From Actinomycetota bacterium (lineage in GTDB: Bacteria; Actinomycetota; Thermoleophilia; Gaiellales; Gaiellaceae), in the NCBI GenBank assembly GCA_013812265.1, contig JACCTQ010000234.1, forward strand, positions 1 to 26,171: a stretch of DNA of 26,171 nucleotides, in the 5' to 3' direction. A model generated the notes under the pieces. The model ran no database searches, had not been told where the DNA came from, and saw nothing but the letters and a program-made list of their open reading frames with translations. Both the position numbers and the translations under genes were made by a program. Below are positions 7,371 to 14,359 of this stretch, piece by piece. Each line of letters begins with the position of its first letter. Within the stretch, counting starts at the first letter, position 1.

Positions 7371-8591
7371 GTGACGGACTACCCGGTACGGCGGAACGCG
7401 TTGCTGCTCGCGGGCGGGCTCGTATGCCTCTCGGGGATGTTCCAGCTCTCGGTGGCGCTCGCGACCATCACGCTCGTGGCGGTGACGGGGATCGAGGGCA
7501 TCCTCGGCCTTGGGCCCGCCATCTTCCTGTGCGCGGGTGCTCTCGCCGCTCTTCCGGCCGGGCGCGCGATGGACCGCTACGGGCGAATGCCCGTCATTCG
7601 CGCTGCGTTCGCGACCGGCATGGCCGGCTCGATGGTCACCGCGCTCGGCTGCCGGATCGGCTCGGCAGCCCTCGTCATCCTCGGCTTCGCCTGCGCGGGT
7701 GCATCGGCGGCCGTTGTGCTGCTCTCACGCGCCGCTGCCGCAGAGATGTTCCCTCCCGAGCGGCGGGCCCGCGGTATGTCGCTCGTCCTCTTCGGGGCCG
7801 TGGCCGGGGCCGTCTTCGGCCCGCTCGTCTTCGGCCCTCTCTTCTCCGGGCGGGAGCTCACGGCGGACGAGCTGGCGCTTCCCTGGCTCTCGGGAAGTCT
7901 CTTCATGCTCGGCGGGCTGATTCTCTCCTTCGGTGTCCGGCCGGACCCGAAGGTGATCGGCTCGTCACATCCGGGGGAGCCGATCGACGACAGCCCGGCT
8001 GCGCCGCTGCGCGAGCTCGTCAGGCGCCCCGGTGTCGGGACGGCGCTCGTCGCGGCGGTGGCCAGCTTTGCCGTAATGGTCGGCGTCATGAACCTCACGG
8101 GGTATGTCGCGGTAGGTCACGGCCATCACCAGAGCGACGTCTTCACGATCATCAGCGCGCACATCGTGGGCATGTACGGGCTCGTGCTCGTCACCGGCGA
8201 TCTCATCGACCGCATGGGGCGCCGTGTCGCTCTCGCGCTCGGACTCGCCGTTATGGCGCTTTCGACGCTGAGCCTCGTCTGGCTGGACGGGTTGACCGGC
8301 ATGAGCCTGTCGCTCGTGGGGCTCGGGCTCGGATGGAACGTCTCCTTCGTCGCCGCCACGACGCAGCTCGTCTCGCTTGCCCGGCCCTCCGAGCGCGGAC
8401 GCCTTGTGGGTCTCTCCGACCAGCTCTCGAGCTTCGTGGGGGCCGGTTTGGCACTCTTCGGCGGCCTGGCGTACAGCAGCTTCGGTGTCGTGACCCTCGC
8501 GCTGTCAGCCACGGTGCTCGTCGTCCTCCCGGCGCTGTGGATCGTAGGGCGACCGGGCAAAGGCCTGGCGGCCAGCCCGGGCCCGGCGTAA
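7371..8591 (+). CDS. Major facilitator superfamily transporter
   Basis: A 406-residue integral membrane protein with about 12 hydrophobic segments. It has the MFS motif-A-type loop GRAMDRYGRMPVI between segments 2 and 3 and the related loop GDLIDRMGRR between segments 8 and 9. A longer hydrophilic stretch (about residues 195-220, PDPKVIGSSHPGEPIDDSP) is the central cytoplasmic loop joining the two six-helix halves. Such proteins exchange small solutes by proton-coupled transport. The substrate is not predictable here; an exporter of the drug or sugar-efflux type would be a generic guess. The start is GTG at 7371, close after the divergent PLD gene, with no clear Shine-Dalgarno. Confidence 0.85.
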   Translation: MTDYPVRRNALLLAGGLVCLSGMFQLSVALATITLVAVTGIEGILGLGPAIFLCAGALAALPAGRAMDRYGRMPVIRAAFATGMAGSMVTALGCRIGSAALVILGFACAGASAAVVLLSRAAAAEMFPPERRARGMSLVLFGAVAGAVFGPLVFGPLFSGRELTADELALPWLSGSLFMLGGLILSFGVRPDPKVIGSSHPGEPIDDSPAAPLRELVRRPGVGTALVAAVASFAVMVGVMNLTGYVAVGHGHHQSDVFTIISAHIVGMYGLVLVTGDLIDRMGRRVALALGLAVMALSTLSLVWLDGLTGMSLSLVGLGLGWNVSFVAATTQLVSLARPSERGRLVGLSDQLSSFVGAGLALFGGLAYSSFGVVTLALSATVLVVLPALWIVGRPGKGLAASPGPA

Positions 8592-8631
8592 CACTCGCCC
8601 ACCGAAGCCATGCGAGCACAAGGCGTGTCCA

Positions 8632-8719
8632 GGGGCCTGGCCCCAGGAGATGTCCGCCGGAGCTAACCCCAGCGCCAGGGTTCAGCCGGGCGCGTCGTCC
8701 GGCAATGCGAGCTGGGGTT
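8632..8719. other. GC-rich inverted repeats downstream of the MFS gene
   Basis: GGGG (8632-8635) faces CCCC (8641-8644) around CCTGG. Next, AACCC (8665-8669) can pair either with GGGTT (8678-8682) locally or, as AACCCCAGC (8665-8673), with GCTGGGGTT (8711-8719) at long range. The two structures exclude each other. No U-tract follows, so this is not a classical terminator. It may help end MFS transcription. Confidence 0.4.
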
Positions 8720-8730
8720 CGCTGCGGCAA

Positions 8731-8817
8731 GGAAGGGGGGCGCAGGGGGGAAAACATCGTTTCCACCCGTGATGAAGGAAAGGGGGCGCACGGGGGAAAA
8801 CATCGTTTTCCCCCGTG
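8731..8817. repeat. Two tandem palindrome units upstream of rplM
   Basis: Two copies of a ~40-base unit begin about 46 bases apart (8731-8771 and 8777-8817). Both read GGAAxGGGGGCGCA, a G run, AAAACATCGTTT, then CCC and GTG. In the second copy CACGGGGGAAAAC (8789-8801) and GTTTTCCCCCGTG (8805-8817) form a perfect 13-base palindrome around ATC. The first copy has a damaged right arm (one T fewer and an A inside the C run). The right arm of the perfect copy reaches the -35 position of the rplM promoter. It could be an operator, a terminator hairpin for the upstream gene or a dispersed palindromic element. Confidence 0.75.
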
Positions 8818-8833
8818 TCCACCGTGCTACTAT
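8806..8833 (+). promoter_or_regulatory. Putative promoter of the rplM-rpsI operon
   Basis: The -10 candidate TACTAT is at 8828-8833. TTTTCC at 8806-8811, with a 16-base spacer, is a weak -35 and lies within the right arm of the perfect palindrome. Transcription would start near 8840, directly at the leader hairpin. The weak -35 suggests help from an activator or dependence on the palindrome. Confidence 0.45.
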
Positions 8834-8840
8834 CGGCGCT

Positions 8841-8865
8841 CGGCGGACGCCTGTCCGCCGCTTTT
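8841..8865 (+). promoter_or_regulatory. Leader hairpin with T-tract before rplM (possible attenuator)
   Basis: CGGCGGAC (8841-8848) and GTCCGCCG (8853-8860) form a perfect 8-base stem with loop GCCT. CTTTTC (8861-8866) follows at once, which is intrinsic-terminator geometry, yet it sits only 12 bases before the rplM ATG. It would lie at the very 5' end of the transcript from the promoter at 8828. This is compatible with attenuation or autoregulation by L13, a regulatory theme known for r-protein operons, but I do not recognise a catalogued motif. Confidence 0.5.
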
Positions 8866-8872
8866 CTGTGAC

Positions 8873-9307
8873 ATGAAAACGTGGAATGCAAAGCCGGGCG
8901 AGCTCGATCGCCGATGGTATCTCGTCGACGCCGAGGGGCAGACGCTCGGGCGACTAGCCACGCAGATCGCAGACACGCTGCGAGGCAAGCGCAAGCCGGA
9001 GTACACCCCGCACGTCGACACGGGCGATTTCGTGGTGGTGATCAACGCCGAGAAGGTGGGGGTCACGGGCAAGAAGCTCGACGACAAGATGTATTACCGC
9101 CACTCTGGCTACCCCGGCGGGCTCAGGAGCCGGCCGCTGCGGGAGGAACTGCGACGCCGCCCTACCGAGGTTCTGCGCAAGGCCGTGAAGGGGATGCTTC
9201 CTCGGAACCGCCTGGGGCGGGCCCAGATTCGCAAGCTCAAGATCTACGCTGGCCCGGAGCATCCGCACGAGGCCCAGGCGCCACAACCACTGGAGGTCGG
9301 TCGATAG
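8873..9307 (+). CDS. rplM: 50S ribosomal protein L13
   Basis: A 144-residue uL13 protein, an early-assembling component of the large subunit. The start MKTWNAKPGELDRRWYLVDA and the segments LGRLATQIADTLRGK and MYYRHSGYPGGLRS are characteristic, as is the C-terminal GMLPRNRLGRAQIRKLKIYAGPEHPH. The ATG at 8873 is the first in-frame start after the leader hairpin and gives family-standard length. There is no recognisable Shine-Dalgarno in TTTTCTGTGAC just upstream. This is unusual for a highly expressed gene and suggests that the leader matters for initiation. The stop overlaps the rpsI GTG as TAGTG. Confidence 0.97.
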   Translation: MKTWNAKPGELDRRWYLVDAEGQTLGRLATQIADTLRGKRKPEYTPHVDTGDFVVVINAEKVGVTGKKLDDKMYYRHSGYPGGLRSRPLREELRRRPTEVLRKAVKGMLPRNRLGRAQIRKLKIYAGPEHPHEAQAPQPLEVGR

Positions 9308-9702
9308 TGTCGGAACTCGCGCAGTACATGGGAACGGGCAAGCGCAAGACGTCTGTCGCGCGGGTAATTCTGCGACCCGGCGACGGTGTCACCTGGTTCA
9401 ACGGCCGGACGATCGAGGACTACTTTCCGCGCCCGGCGCATCGCGTGCTCGCGCTTGCGCCGCTCAAGGTCGCCGAAGCCGAGGGAACGTACGACATCCG
9501 CGTCCGTGTCCACGGCGGCGGTCCGAGTGGCCAGGCAGGTGCCGTACGTCACGGCATCGCCCGCGCCCTCGTCGAGGCCGATCCGGCCCTCCGAGTGCCA
9601 CTGAAGCGCGAGGGGTTCCTGACGCGCGACGCCCGCATCGTTGAGCGGAAGAAGGCCGGGCTTCACAAGGCTCGCAAGGCGCCTCAGTTCAGCAAGCGCT
9701 AG
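9307..9702 (+). CDS. rpsI: 30S ribosomal protein S9
   Basis: A 131-residue uS9 protein. MGTGKRKTSVARVIL near the N-terminus, GGGPSGQAGAVRHGIARAL in the middle and the invariant tail ending QFSKR are diagnostic. The C-terminal Lys-Arg reaches the decoding site and contacts P-site tRNA. The GTG start at 9307 shares one base with the rplM stop and has GGAGG at 9292-9296, ten bases upstream. rplM-rpsI is the standard bacterial pair. The stop at 9700-9702 is immediately followed by the TTG start of glmM with no gap. Confidence 0.97.
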   Translation: MSELAQYMGTGKRKTSVARVILRPGDGVTWFNGRTIEDYFPRPAHRVLALAPLKVAEAEGTYDIRVRVHGGGPSGQAGAVRHGIARALVEADPALRVPLKREGFLTRDARIVERKKAGLHKARKAPQFSKR

Positions 9703-10968
9703 TTGCCGCGCCGGTATTTCGGCACTGACGGCGTCCGGGGCGTCGTCGGTCAGAGCCTGACGTCGGACTTGGTCGAGCGCCTGGGGCGTGCGGCTGCCCT
9801 CTGGGGCCAGTCCAGTCGCGTGCTCGTCGGACGCGACACGCGAGCCTCCGGCCCTGCGCTGGAAAAGGCTTTCGTGCACGGCGCCCAGACGGCTAGCCCG
9901 AAGGTCGTGCTCGGGGGCGTATTGCCCACTCCCGCGGTGGCGTTGCTCGGAAAGGGCGGACTGGGCGCAGTGATCTCGGCATCGCACAACCCAGCCGAGT
10001 ACAACGGCGTCAAGCTTTTCGACCGCCAGGGCCGGAAGCTCTCGGACTCGGCGGAGGAGGAAATCGAGGCTCTGCTCGACGCCGAGGGCACCGGCACGGG
10101 CGTCGTGGAGCGCGACGAGACGGCGGGGGAGCGTTATCTCGAGTACGTGCTCAAGCACTTCGGCGCCGACCTGTCGGGGCTTCGGGTTGCGCTCGACTGC
10201 GCCAACGGTGCGTACTCGGATATCGCCCCGGGAGCGTTCGAGCGGCTCGGCGCTCGGGTCGTAACCGTTGGAGCCTCGCCCGACGGAACCAATATCAACG
10301 CCGGCTGCGGCGCGACCGATCTCTCACTCCTCCAGCGCATCGTACGGGCAGGGGACTTCGACCTCGGCATCGCGTTCGACGGTGACGGTGACCGCATGCT
10401 CGCCCTCGACGCGGCCGGCGAGATCGTCGACGGGGACGCGATCCTGGCGATTCTGGTCCTGCATCTCGGGGTAGATCTCGTAGCGGTCACGGTCATGACC
10501 AACCTGGGCTTTCACGCGCTCATGCGAGAGCGCGGCATCCGCGTGCTCACGACCGACGTCGGTGATCGCTACGTGCTCGAGGCGCTGCGCCGTGAAGGCG
10601 GTGTGCTCGGCGGTGAGCAGTCCGGGCACATCGTGTACCTGCGCCATCACGTCACGGGCGACGGTCTCGCCGCTGCGCTCCTCCTCTGCGCAGCTCTCCG
10701 AGGCCGCTCGCTGGCCGAAGCGGCCACGGCGATGACTCACTATCCGCAGGTGAAGGAGAACGTCCCCGTGGCCACGACGGCGCTCCCCACGTCGGTCGTG
10801 CAAGCCGCGGAGCGCCTGAACGCGGAGCTCGACGGGCGTGGCCGCGTGCTCGTGCGGCCATCGGGGACCGAGCCTGTGGTCCGCATCCTGGCGGAGGCGG
10901 ATGCGCTTGCAAAGGCGCAGGAGGCCTGTGATACGATCGCAACTCTCGTTCGCAGAGAGCTCGGTTGA
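9703..10968 (+). CDS. glmM: Phosphoglucosamine mutase
   Basis: Converts glucosamine-6-phosphate to glucosamine-1-phosphate for UDP-GlcNAc, feeding peptidoglycan. All four phosphohexomutase loops are present: the phosphoserine loop ISASHNP (91-97, S94), the metal loop DGDGDR (226-231), the sugar loop GEQSGH (304-309) and the phosphate-binding RPSGTEP (385-391). The N-terminal RYFGTDGVRG is typical of GlmM rather than phosphomannomutase. At 421 residues it is a little shorter than the usual ~445. Translation starts at TTG 9703, abutting the rpsI stop, with no good Shine-Dalgarno, so it probably relies on coupling. Linkage of rplM-rpsI-glmM is common in Actinobacteria. Confidence 0.95.
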   Translation: MPRRYFGTDGVRGVVGQSLTSDLVERLGRAAALWGQSSRVLVGRDTRASGPALEKAFVHGAQTASPKVVLGGVLPTPAVALLGKGGLGAVISASHNPAEYNGVKLFDRQGRKLSDSAEEEIEALLDAEGTGTGVVERDETAGERYLEYVLKHFGADLSGLRVALDCANGAYSDIAPGAFERLGARVVTVGASPDGTNINAGCGATDLSLLQRIVRAGDFDLGIAFDGDGDRMLALDAAGEIVDGDAILAILVLHLGVDLVAVTVMTNLGFHALMRERGIRVLTTDVGDRYVLEALRREGGVLGGEQSGHIVYLRHHVTGDGLAAALLLCAALRGRSLAEAATAMTHYPQVKENVPVATTALPTSVVQAAERLNAELDGRGRVLVRPSGTEPVVRILAEADALAKAQEACDTIATLVRRELG

Positions 10969-11101
10969 CCTATCCCCGCTGCCGGGGACCGGTGCAGCCG
11001 GGCTTCTTGTGTTTCGGGGGGCGTTCCAGCGAATTCATCGACCAGAATTGGCTTCACCCGGAAGTTGAGAGGCCCAAGACAGCGGGGGAAGGAGCTTCAG
11101 G
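10969..11101 (+). other. glmM-glmS spacer with small hairpins
   Basis: This 133-base gap holds TCCCCG (10973-10978) pairing with CGGGGA (10983-10988), no U-tract after it, and a second small hairpin GGCTTC/GAAGTT (about 11050-11066). AAGGAG (11089-11094) is the glmS Shine-Dalgarno. A convincing promoter is not visible, and I see no complete glmS ribozyme core. Confidence 0.4.
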
Positions 11102-12931
11102 GTGTGTGGAATCATTGGATACGTCGGCCCGCGAGAATGTAAATCTCTTCTCCTGCAGGGCCTCGAGCGCCTGGAGTATCGCGGCTATGACTCGGCGGGC
11201 GTTGCTCTGCTGGAGGACGAAGGTCTGGACTACGTACGCGCGGTCGGCAACCTCCAGGTCCTGAAAGAGGCGGCTGGGAGCAACGGCTCGCATTCGACGA
11301 CCGGGCTCGGGCACACGCGCTGGGCCACACACGGTCGCGTTGCCGAGCAGAACGCACATCCGCTCACGGGCTGCGAGGACTCGCGGCTGGCGATCGTTCT
11401 CAACGGCATCGTCGAGAACTATCGCGAGCTGAAGGGCTCGCTCGAGTCCGATGGCCACACCTTCAGCTCCGAGACCGACGCCGAGGTCGTTGCCCACCTG
11501 GTCGAGCGCCACTACGACGGTGACCTCGTCACCGCTGTGGAGGCCGCCTACAAGGAGCTCGAGGGCCACTTCGCCTTCGTCGTCATCCACCACGACCACC
11601 CGAACCTCCTCGTCGGTGCACGCCTGGAGTGTCCGTTGGTAGTGGGTATCGGCGACGACGAGATGTTCCTCGCCTCGTCCATCGCGGCGTTCCTGCGGGA
11701 GACCCGCCGAGTGCAGCTGATCGAGGACGGCGAGGTGGTCGCCATCACGCCACAGGGCGCGACCTTCATCGACGTCGCCACCGGGGCCGAGGTGCCACGT
11801 GACGAGATGGAGGTGGACTGGGACGACGAAGGGGCCGAGAAGCAGGGCTACGAGACGTTCATGCTCAAGGAGATCTACGAGCAGCCGGACGCCTTCCGCG
11901 AGACGATCGGCGACCGCGTGCGGCACGGACGCTTGGAGCTCGAAGGCCTCGGCCTGTCCGACAAGCGGCTGCGCAATCTCCGGCGAGTGGTGATCCTCGC
12001 CTGCGGCACGGCGTACCACTCCGGTGTCGTGGCCCGCTACGTGCTCGAGGAGTGGGCGCGCATTCCGGTGGAGCCCGACATCGCCAGCGAGTGGCGCTAT
12101 CGCAACCCGGTGCTCTCGAAAGACACCCTCGTGATCGGGATCTCGCAGTCGGGTGAGACCGCGGACACCCTTGCCGCCCTGCGGCTCGCCCGCGAGTCGG
12201 GCGCCCACACGCTCGGCATCACGAATCTCATGGGTACCCAGATCACTCGCGAGGTCGACTCCGTGCTCTACACGCGCGCGGGACTCGAGACGAGCGTCGC
12301 CGCGTCCAAGACCTTCACCGCGCAGGTCGGGCTGCTGTATCTCGTGGCGCTCAAGCTCGCCCAGGTGCGCAGGACGCTCCCCGAGGAGGAGATTGCGTCC
12401 CTCCTCGATGAGCTCGATTCGCTCCCCGACAAGATGGCGGCGTTCCTCGACGGCGACCACCCGATCGAGGAGATCGCACGGCGGCACTTCGACAAGCCCT
12501 TCTTCCTGTACCTGGGCCGAAACATCGGGCTGCCTGTCTGCCTCGAGGGCGCGCTGAAGCTGAAAGAGATCTCATACATTCCCACCGAGGCCTATTCGGC
12601 CGGCGAGATGAAGCACGGGCCGATCGCGCTCCTCGACGAGTCGACGCCGGTCGTCTGCGTCGCGACGGACTCGCACGTCTACGACAAGGTGGTCTCCAAC
12701 ATCCAGGAAACCCGTGCCCGGGGCGCCCAGGTGATCGCGATTGCCACCGACGGGAACGAGGACATCCAGCACCACGCGGACGACGTCATCTTCGTGCCGC
12801 GCACGCATCCTTTCCTGCAGGCGGTCTTGGCGGTGCTGCCGCTCCAGCTCCTCGCCTACCGGATCGCGCGCCTGCGCGGCCTCAACGTCGACCAGCCGCG
12901 GAACCTCGCCAAGACCGTCACGGTCGAGTAA
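11102..12931 (+). CDS. glmS: Glutamine-fructose-6-phosphate aminotransferase (isomerising)
   Basis: Makes glucosamine-6-phosphate from fructose-6-phosphate and glutamine, the step before GlmM. After Met removal, Cys2 of MCGIIGYVG is the N-terminal nucleophile of the class II amidotransferase domain (1-~220), which also shows GHTRWATHG and NGIVENYREL. Two SIS sugar-binding domains follow: the first contains ACGTAYHSG and ISQSGETADT, the second LGRNIGLPVCLEGALKLKE and EMKHGPIALL. The C-terminus DQPRNLAKTVTVE is the conserved tail. The start GTG 11102 is forced by the Cys2 rule and has AAGGAG seven bases upstream. Length 609 is normal. Together with glmM upstream this forms a two-enzyme UDP-GlcNAc supply unit. 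Confidence 0.97.
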   Translation: MCGIIGYVGPRECKSLLLQGLERLEYRGYDSAGVALLEDEGLDYVRAVGNLQVLKEAAGSNGSHSTTGLGHTRWATHGRVAEQNAHPLTGCEDSRLAIVLNGIVENYRELKGSLESDGHTFSSETDAEVVAHLVERHYDGDLVTAVEAAYKELEGHFAFVVIHHDHPNLLVGARLECPLVVGIGDDEMFLASSIAAFLRETRRVQLIEDGEVVAITPQGATFIDVATGAEVPRDEMEVDWDDEGAEKQGYETFMLKEIYEQPDAFRETIGDRVRHGRLELEGLGLSDKRLRNLRRVVILACGTAYHSGVVARYVLEEWARIPVEPDIASEWRYRNPVLSKDTLVIGISQSGETADTLAALRLARESGAHTLGITNLMGTQITREVDSVLYTRAGLETSVAASKTFTAQVGLLYLVALKLAQVRRTLPEEEIASLLDELDSLPDKMAAFLDGDHPIEEIARRHFDKPFFLYLGRNIGLPVCLEGALKLKEISYIPTEAYSAGEMKHGPIALLDESTPVVCVATDSHVYDKVVSNIQETRARGAQVIAIATDGNEDIQHHADDVIFVPRTHPFLQAVLAVLPLQLLAYRIARLRGLNVDQPRNLAKTVTVE

Positions 12932-12973
12932 GCCGAACGCTGCGTACCAAGGAGGCGTGGGGTGCGTTCGGCT
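12931..12973. other. Perfect 10-base inverted repeat at the end of glmS
   Basis: AGCCGAACGC (12931-12940) and GCGTTCGGCT (12964-12973) are exact complements separated by 23 bases. The left arm begins on the last base of the glmS stop codon. There is no T-run after the right arm, so it could be a Rho-dependent or weak terminator, or a protein site. Confidence 0.5.
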
Positions 12974-13098
12974 GGGAGAAGCTTGCACCCGAGGAGACGG
13001 CCTCACTCACGTGGTTTGCTCGGGACGTGACAGACCGTTATCCGGACGGACGACCGCGAGTCGAGAGGTCGCGCTTCGAGTTCTCGGCGGCTCCGTGA
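12940..13098 (+). pseudogene. Open frame without a start codon, possible gene remnant
   Basis: The frame starting at 12940 reads 52 codons to TGA at 13096-13098 and looks protein-like: it includes AFGWEKLAPEETASLTWFAR (from 12964) and then DVTDRYPDGRPRVERSRFEF. There is no ATG, GTG or TTG upstream within the spacer; the first in-frame start is GTG at 13027, which would leave 23 residues. A rare CTG start at 12940 has no Shine-Dalgarno. Roughly three quarters of third codon positions are G or C. I do not recognise the family. It may be the 3' remnant of a lost gene or chance. The rest of the spacer to 13189 holds hairpins only. Confidence 0.25.
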
Positions 13099-13114
13099 CC
13101 CGGGGCAGAGGCGT

Positions 13115-13133
13115 TTGTGGCTCTGAGCCACAA
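13115..13133. other. Hairpin between convergent genes
   Basis: TTGTGGCTC and GAGCCACAA flank a single T, giving a usable 7-base stem with a 5-base loop. It sits between glmS and the convergent DUF3179 gene. Neither side has an adjacent T-tract in the sense needed, so a terminator role is only possible. Confidence 0.4.
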
Positions 13134-13137
13134 GCGC

Positions 13138-13171
13138 AAAAACCGCAACGGGGTCGCGATAGCCTACCCCG
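13138..13171 (-). terminator. Probable terminator of the DUF3179 gene
   Basis: Reading the minus strand from the stop at 13190, CGGGGT and ACCCCG (13171-13166 and 13154-13149) form a 6-base stem with an 11-base loop. Six bases later comes TTTTT (13142-13138). The distance between stem and T-run is a little long. Confidence 0.45.
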
Positions 13172-13189
13172 ATCGAGGAAGGTCCAGAT

Positions 13190-14290
13190 TCAGCGCACGA
13201 CCTCCACGTCTGGGCGGAAGGCAGCTACGGCGAACCAGAACGGCTGGTCGAAGGCCACGAGCTTGCCGCCCCGCCGCACCTCCACCGAGCCGATCTTCCG
13301 TCCGGCACGGACTTCCGGCTTGTCGAGAGGCGAGCCCACGCCCGCTCGGTAGCGAACGTTCAGCCGTTCTCCGCCCGCGAGAACAGTGATGTGCTTCTTC
13401 CGCTCGAGCACCGAGAAGGGTATGGCGATGGCGTCCTCGTCGCGTTCGATGAAGACCACACGCTCCTTCGGCGACAGGCGCCTGTCGCCCGCGTTCGCTG
13501 TGGCGAAGAGCGGCGAGCTCGCCACGTCGTCGTAGCCGGCGTACGGATTCTCGCCGTAGGGCCGCAGGAAGCCGCTTTGGCTGGACGGCGGACCGTGCGG
13601 TCGGGCAAGGACCTGGCCCTTCGGATGGGCGCGCTCGAAGTCCCGCCAGGCGACGATGCGGGCCGGCAGCTGTTCTAGCTCACGTCCGGCGTAATGCCCG
13701 ACGAGCGCCTTGCCTCCGAACTGTTGCCACCACGACTCCGTCTGCCGGTCGTACATGACGAGGTCGGAGTTGCGGAGCTTGCCGGTGGTGCCGAAATCGA
13801 GCGTGCGTCCGCCCACCCGCCTATCGAAGGCGATCGCGGCGTTGCAGAGGGGGCAGAAGGTCACCGCAACCGGCCGGCCGCCCAGCTCGTCGTTCACGAT
13901 CTCGTGCCAGATCAAGATCTGGATCGGGTAGGCGCGCGCCTGGCCGTCGACCACGAGCTCGATCACGGGTTCAGAGGGTGCGACGAAGTCGACCAGGTTC
14001 GCCGGTAGGAACCGTGGGTCGTCGATGGGCGGAATCCCGTCCCTGGACGGGCCGCCGGAGACGAATTCCGTCAGGGGGACCGTCCGCTCAGAGAAGTCGG
14101 TTCTCCAACCCTCACCCGCGAAGGTCTGCGGCACGACGTCTCCGGCGGGTTTGCGCGCGTCCGGCTCAGTGCCGGACGCGCAGCCTGAGGTGGCGAGCGA
14201 GGCCGCGAGCGCGACGACGCGGAGCCCTCGGAGCGGGCGTGTGCGCCCGTTCCAACGACGCGCGCGATAGGGAAAGCTGTTCGTCTCCAC
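13190..14290 (-). CDS. DUF3179 domain-containing secreted or lipoprotein
   Basis: A 366-residue exported protein. After a basic start and hydrophobic segment (GLRVVALAASLATSGC) lies C37, a plausible lipidation Cys although the lipobox (TSGC) is not ideal. The rest matches DUF3179: YPIQILIWHEIVND, then VTFCPLCNAAIAFDR with C146-x2-C149, and FGTTGKLRNSDLVMYDRQT followed by SWWQQ. The function of DUF3179 is not established. The conserved CPxC suggests redox or metal chemistry outside the membrane, which is inference. Translation probably begins at GTG 14290; an ATG two bases upstream is in another frame. A 69-base gap separates it from the aquaporin gene upstream, so the two may be co-transcribed. 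Confidence 0.85.
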   Translation of the reverse strand: METNSFPYRARRWNGRTRPLRGLRVVALAASLATSGCASGTEPDARKPAGDVVPQTFAGEGWRTDFSERTVPLTEFVSGGPSRDGIPPIDDPRFLPANLVDFVAPSEPVIELVVDGQARAYPIQILIWHEIVNDELGGRPVAVTFCPLCNAAIAFDRRVGGRTLDFGTTGKLRNSDLVMYDRQTESWWQQFGGKALVGHYAGRELEQLPARIVAWRDFERAHPKGQVLARPHGPPSSQSGFLRPYGENPYAGYDDVASSPLFATANAGDRRLSPKERVVFIERDEDAIAIPFSVLERKKHITVLAGGERLNVRYRAGVGSPLDKPEVRAGRKIGSVEVRRGGKLVAFDQPFWFAVAAFRPDVEVVR

Positions 14291-14359
14291 ATTCTGCCTA
14301 ATGTGTCACGAGCCCGGCTCGAGCCGATCGGGCGTGCGGCCTGCTATCGAGCCGGCGGA

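Noticed and set aside
6249..8591. PLD-fold gene plus MFS gene as a defence or toxin-export pair.
   Set aside because: They are divergent with no nuclease-defence partners, immunity gene or mobile markers; nothing beyond adjacency supports it.
8731..8817. CRISPR-like repeat pair.
   Set aside because: Only two degenerate copies, nearly adjacent with no proper spacer and no cas genes; the internal palindrome explains the pattern better.
7424..8872. Plus-strand frame running through the MFS gene and non-coding region into rplM as one very long protein.
   Set aside because: The part before 8873 is the MFS gene in another frame plus the palindromic spacer; only the rplM section matches a family, and it has its own ATG.
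11021..11101. Possible glmS ribozyme upstream of glmS (CCAGAATT and AAGTTGAGAGG resemble ribozyme strings CCAGAACU and AGUUGACGAGG).
   Set aside because: The AGCGCC 5' element and the long catalytic core after the GUUGA string are missing, and only about 35 bases remain before the start codon, too few for the rest of the ribozyme.
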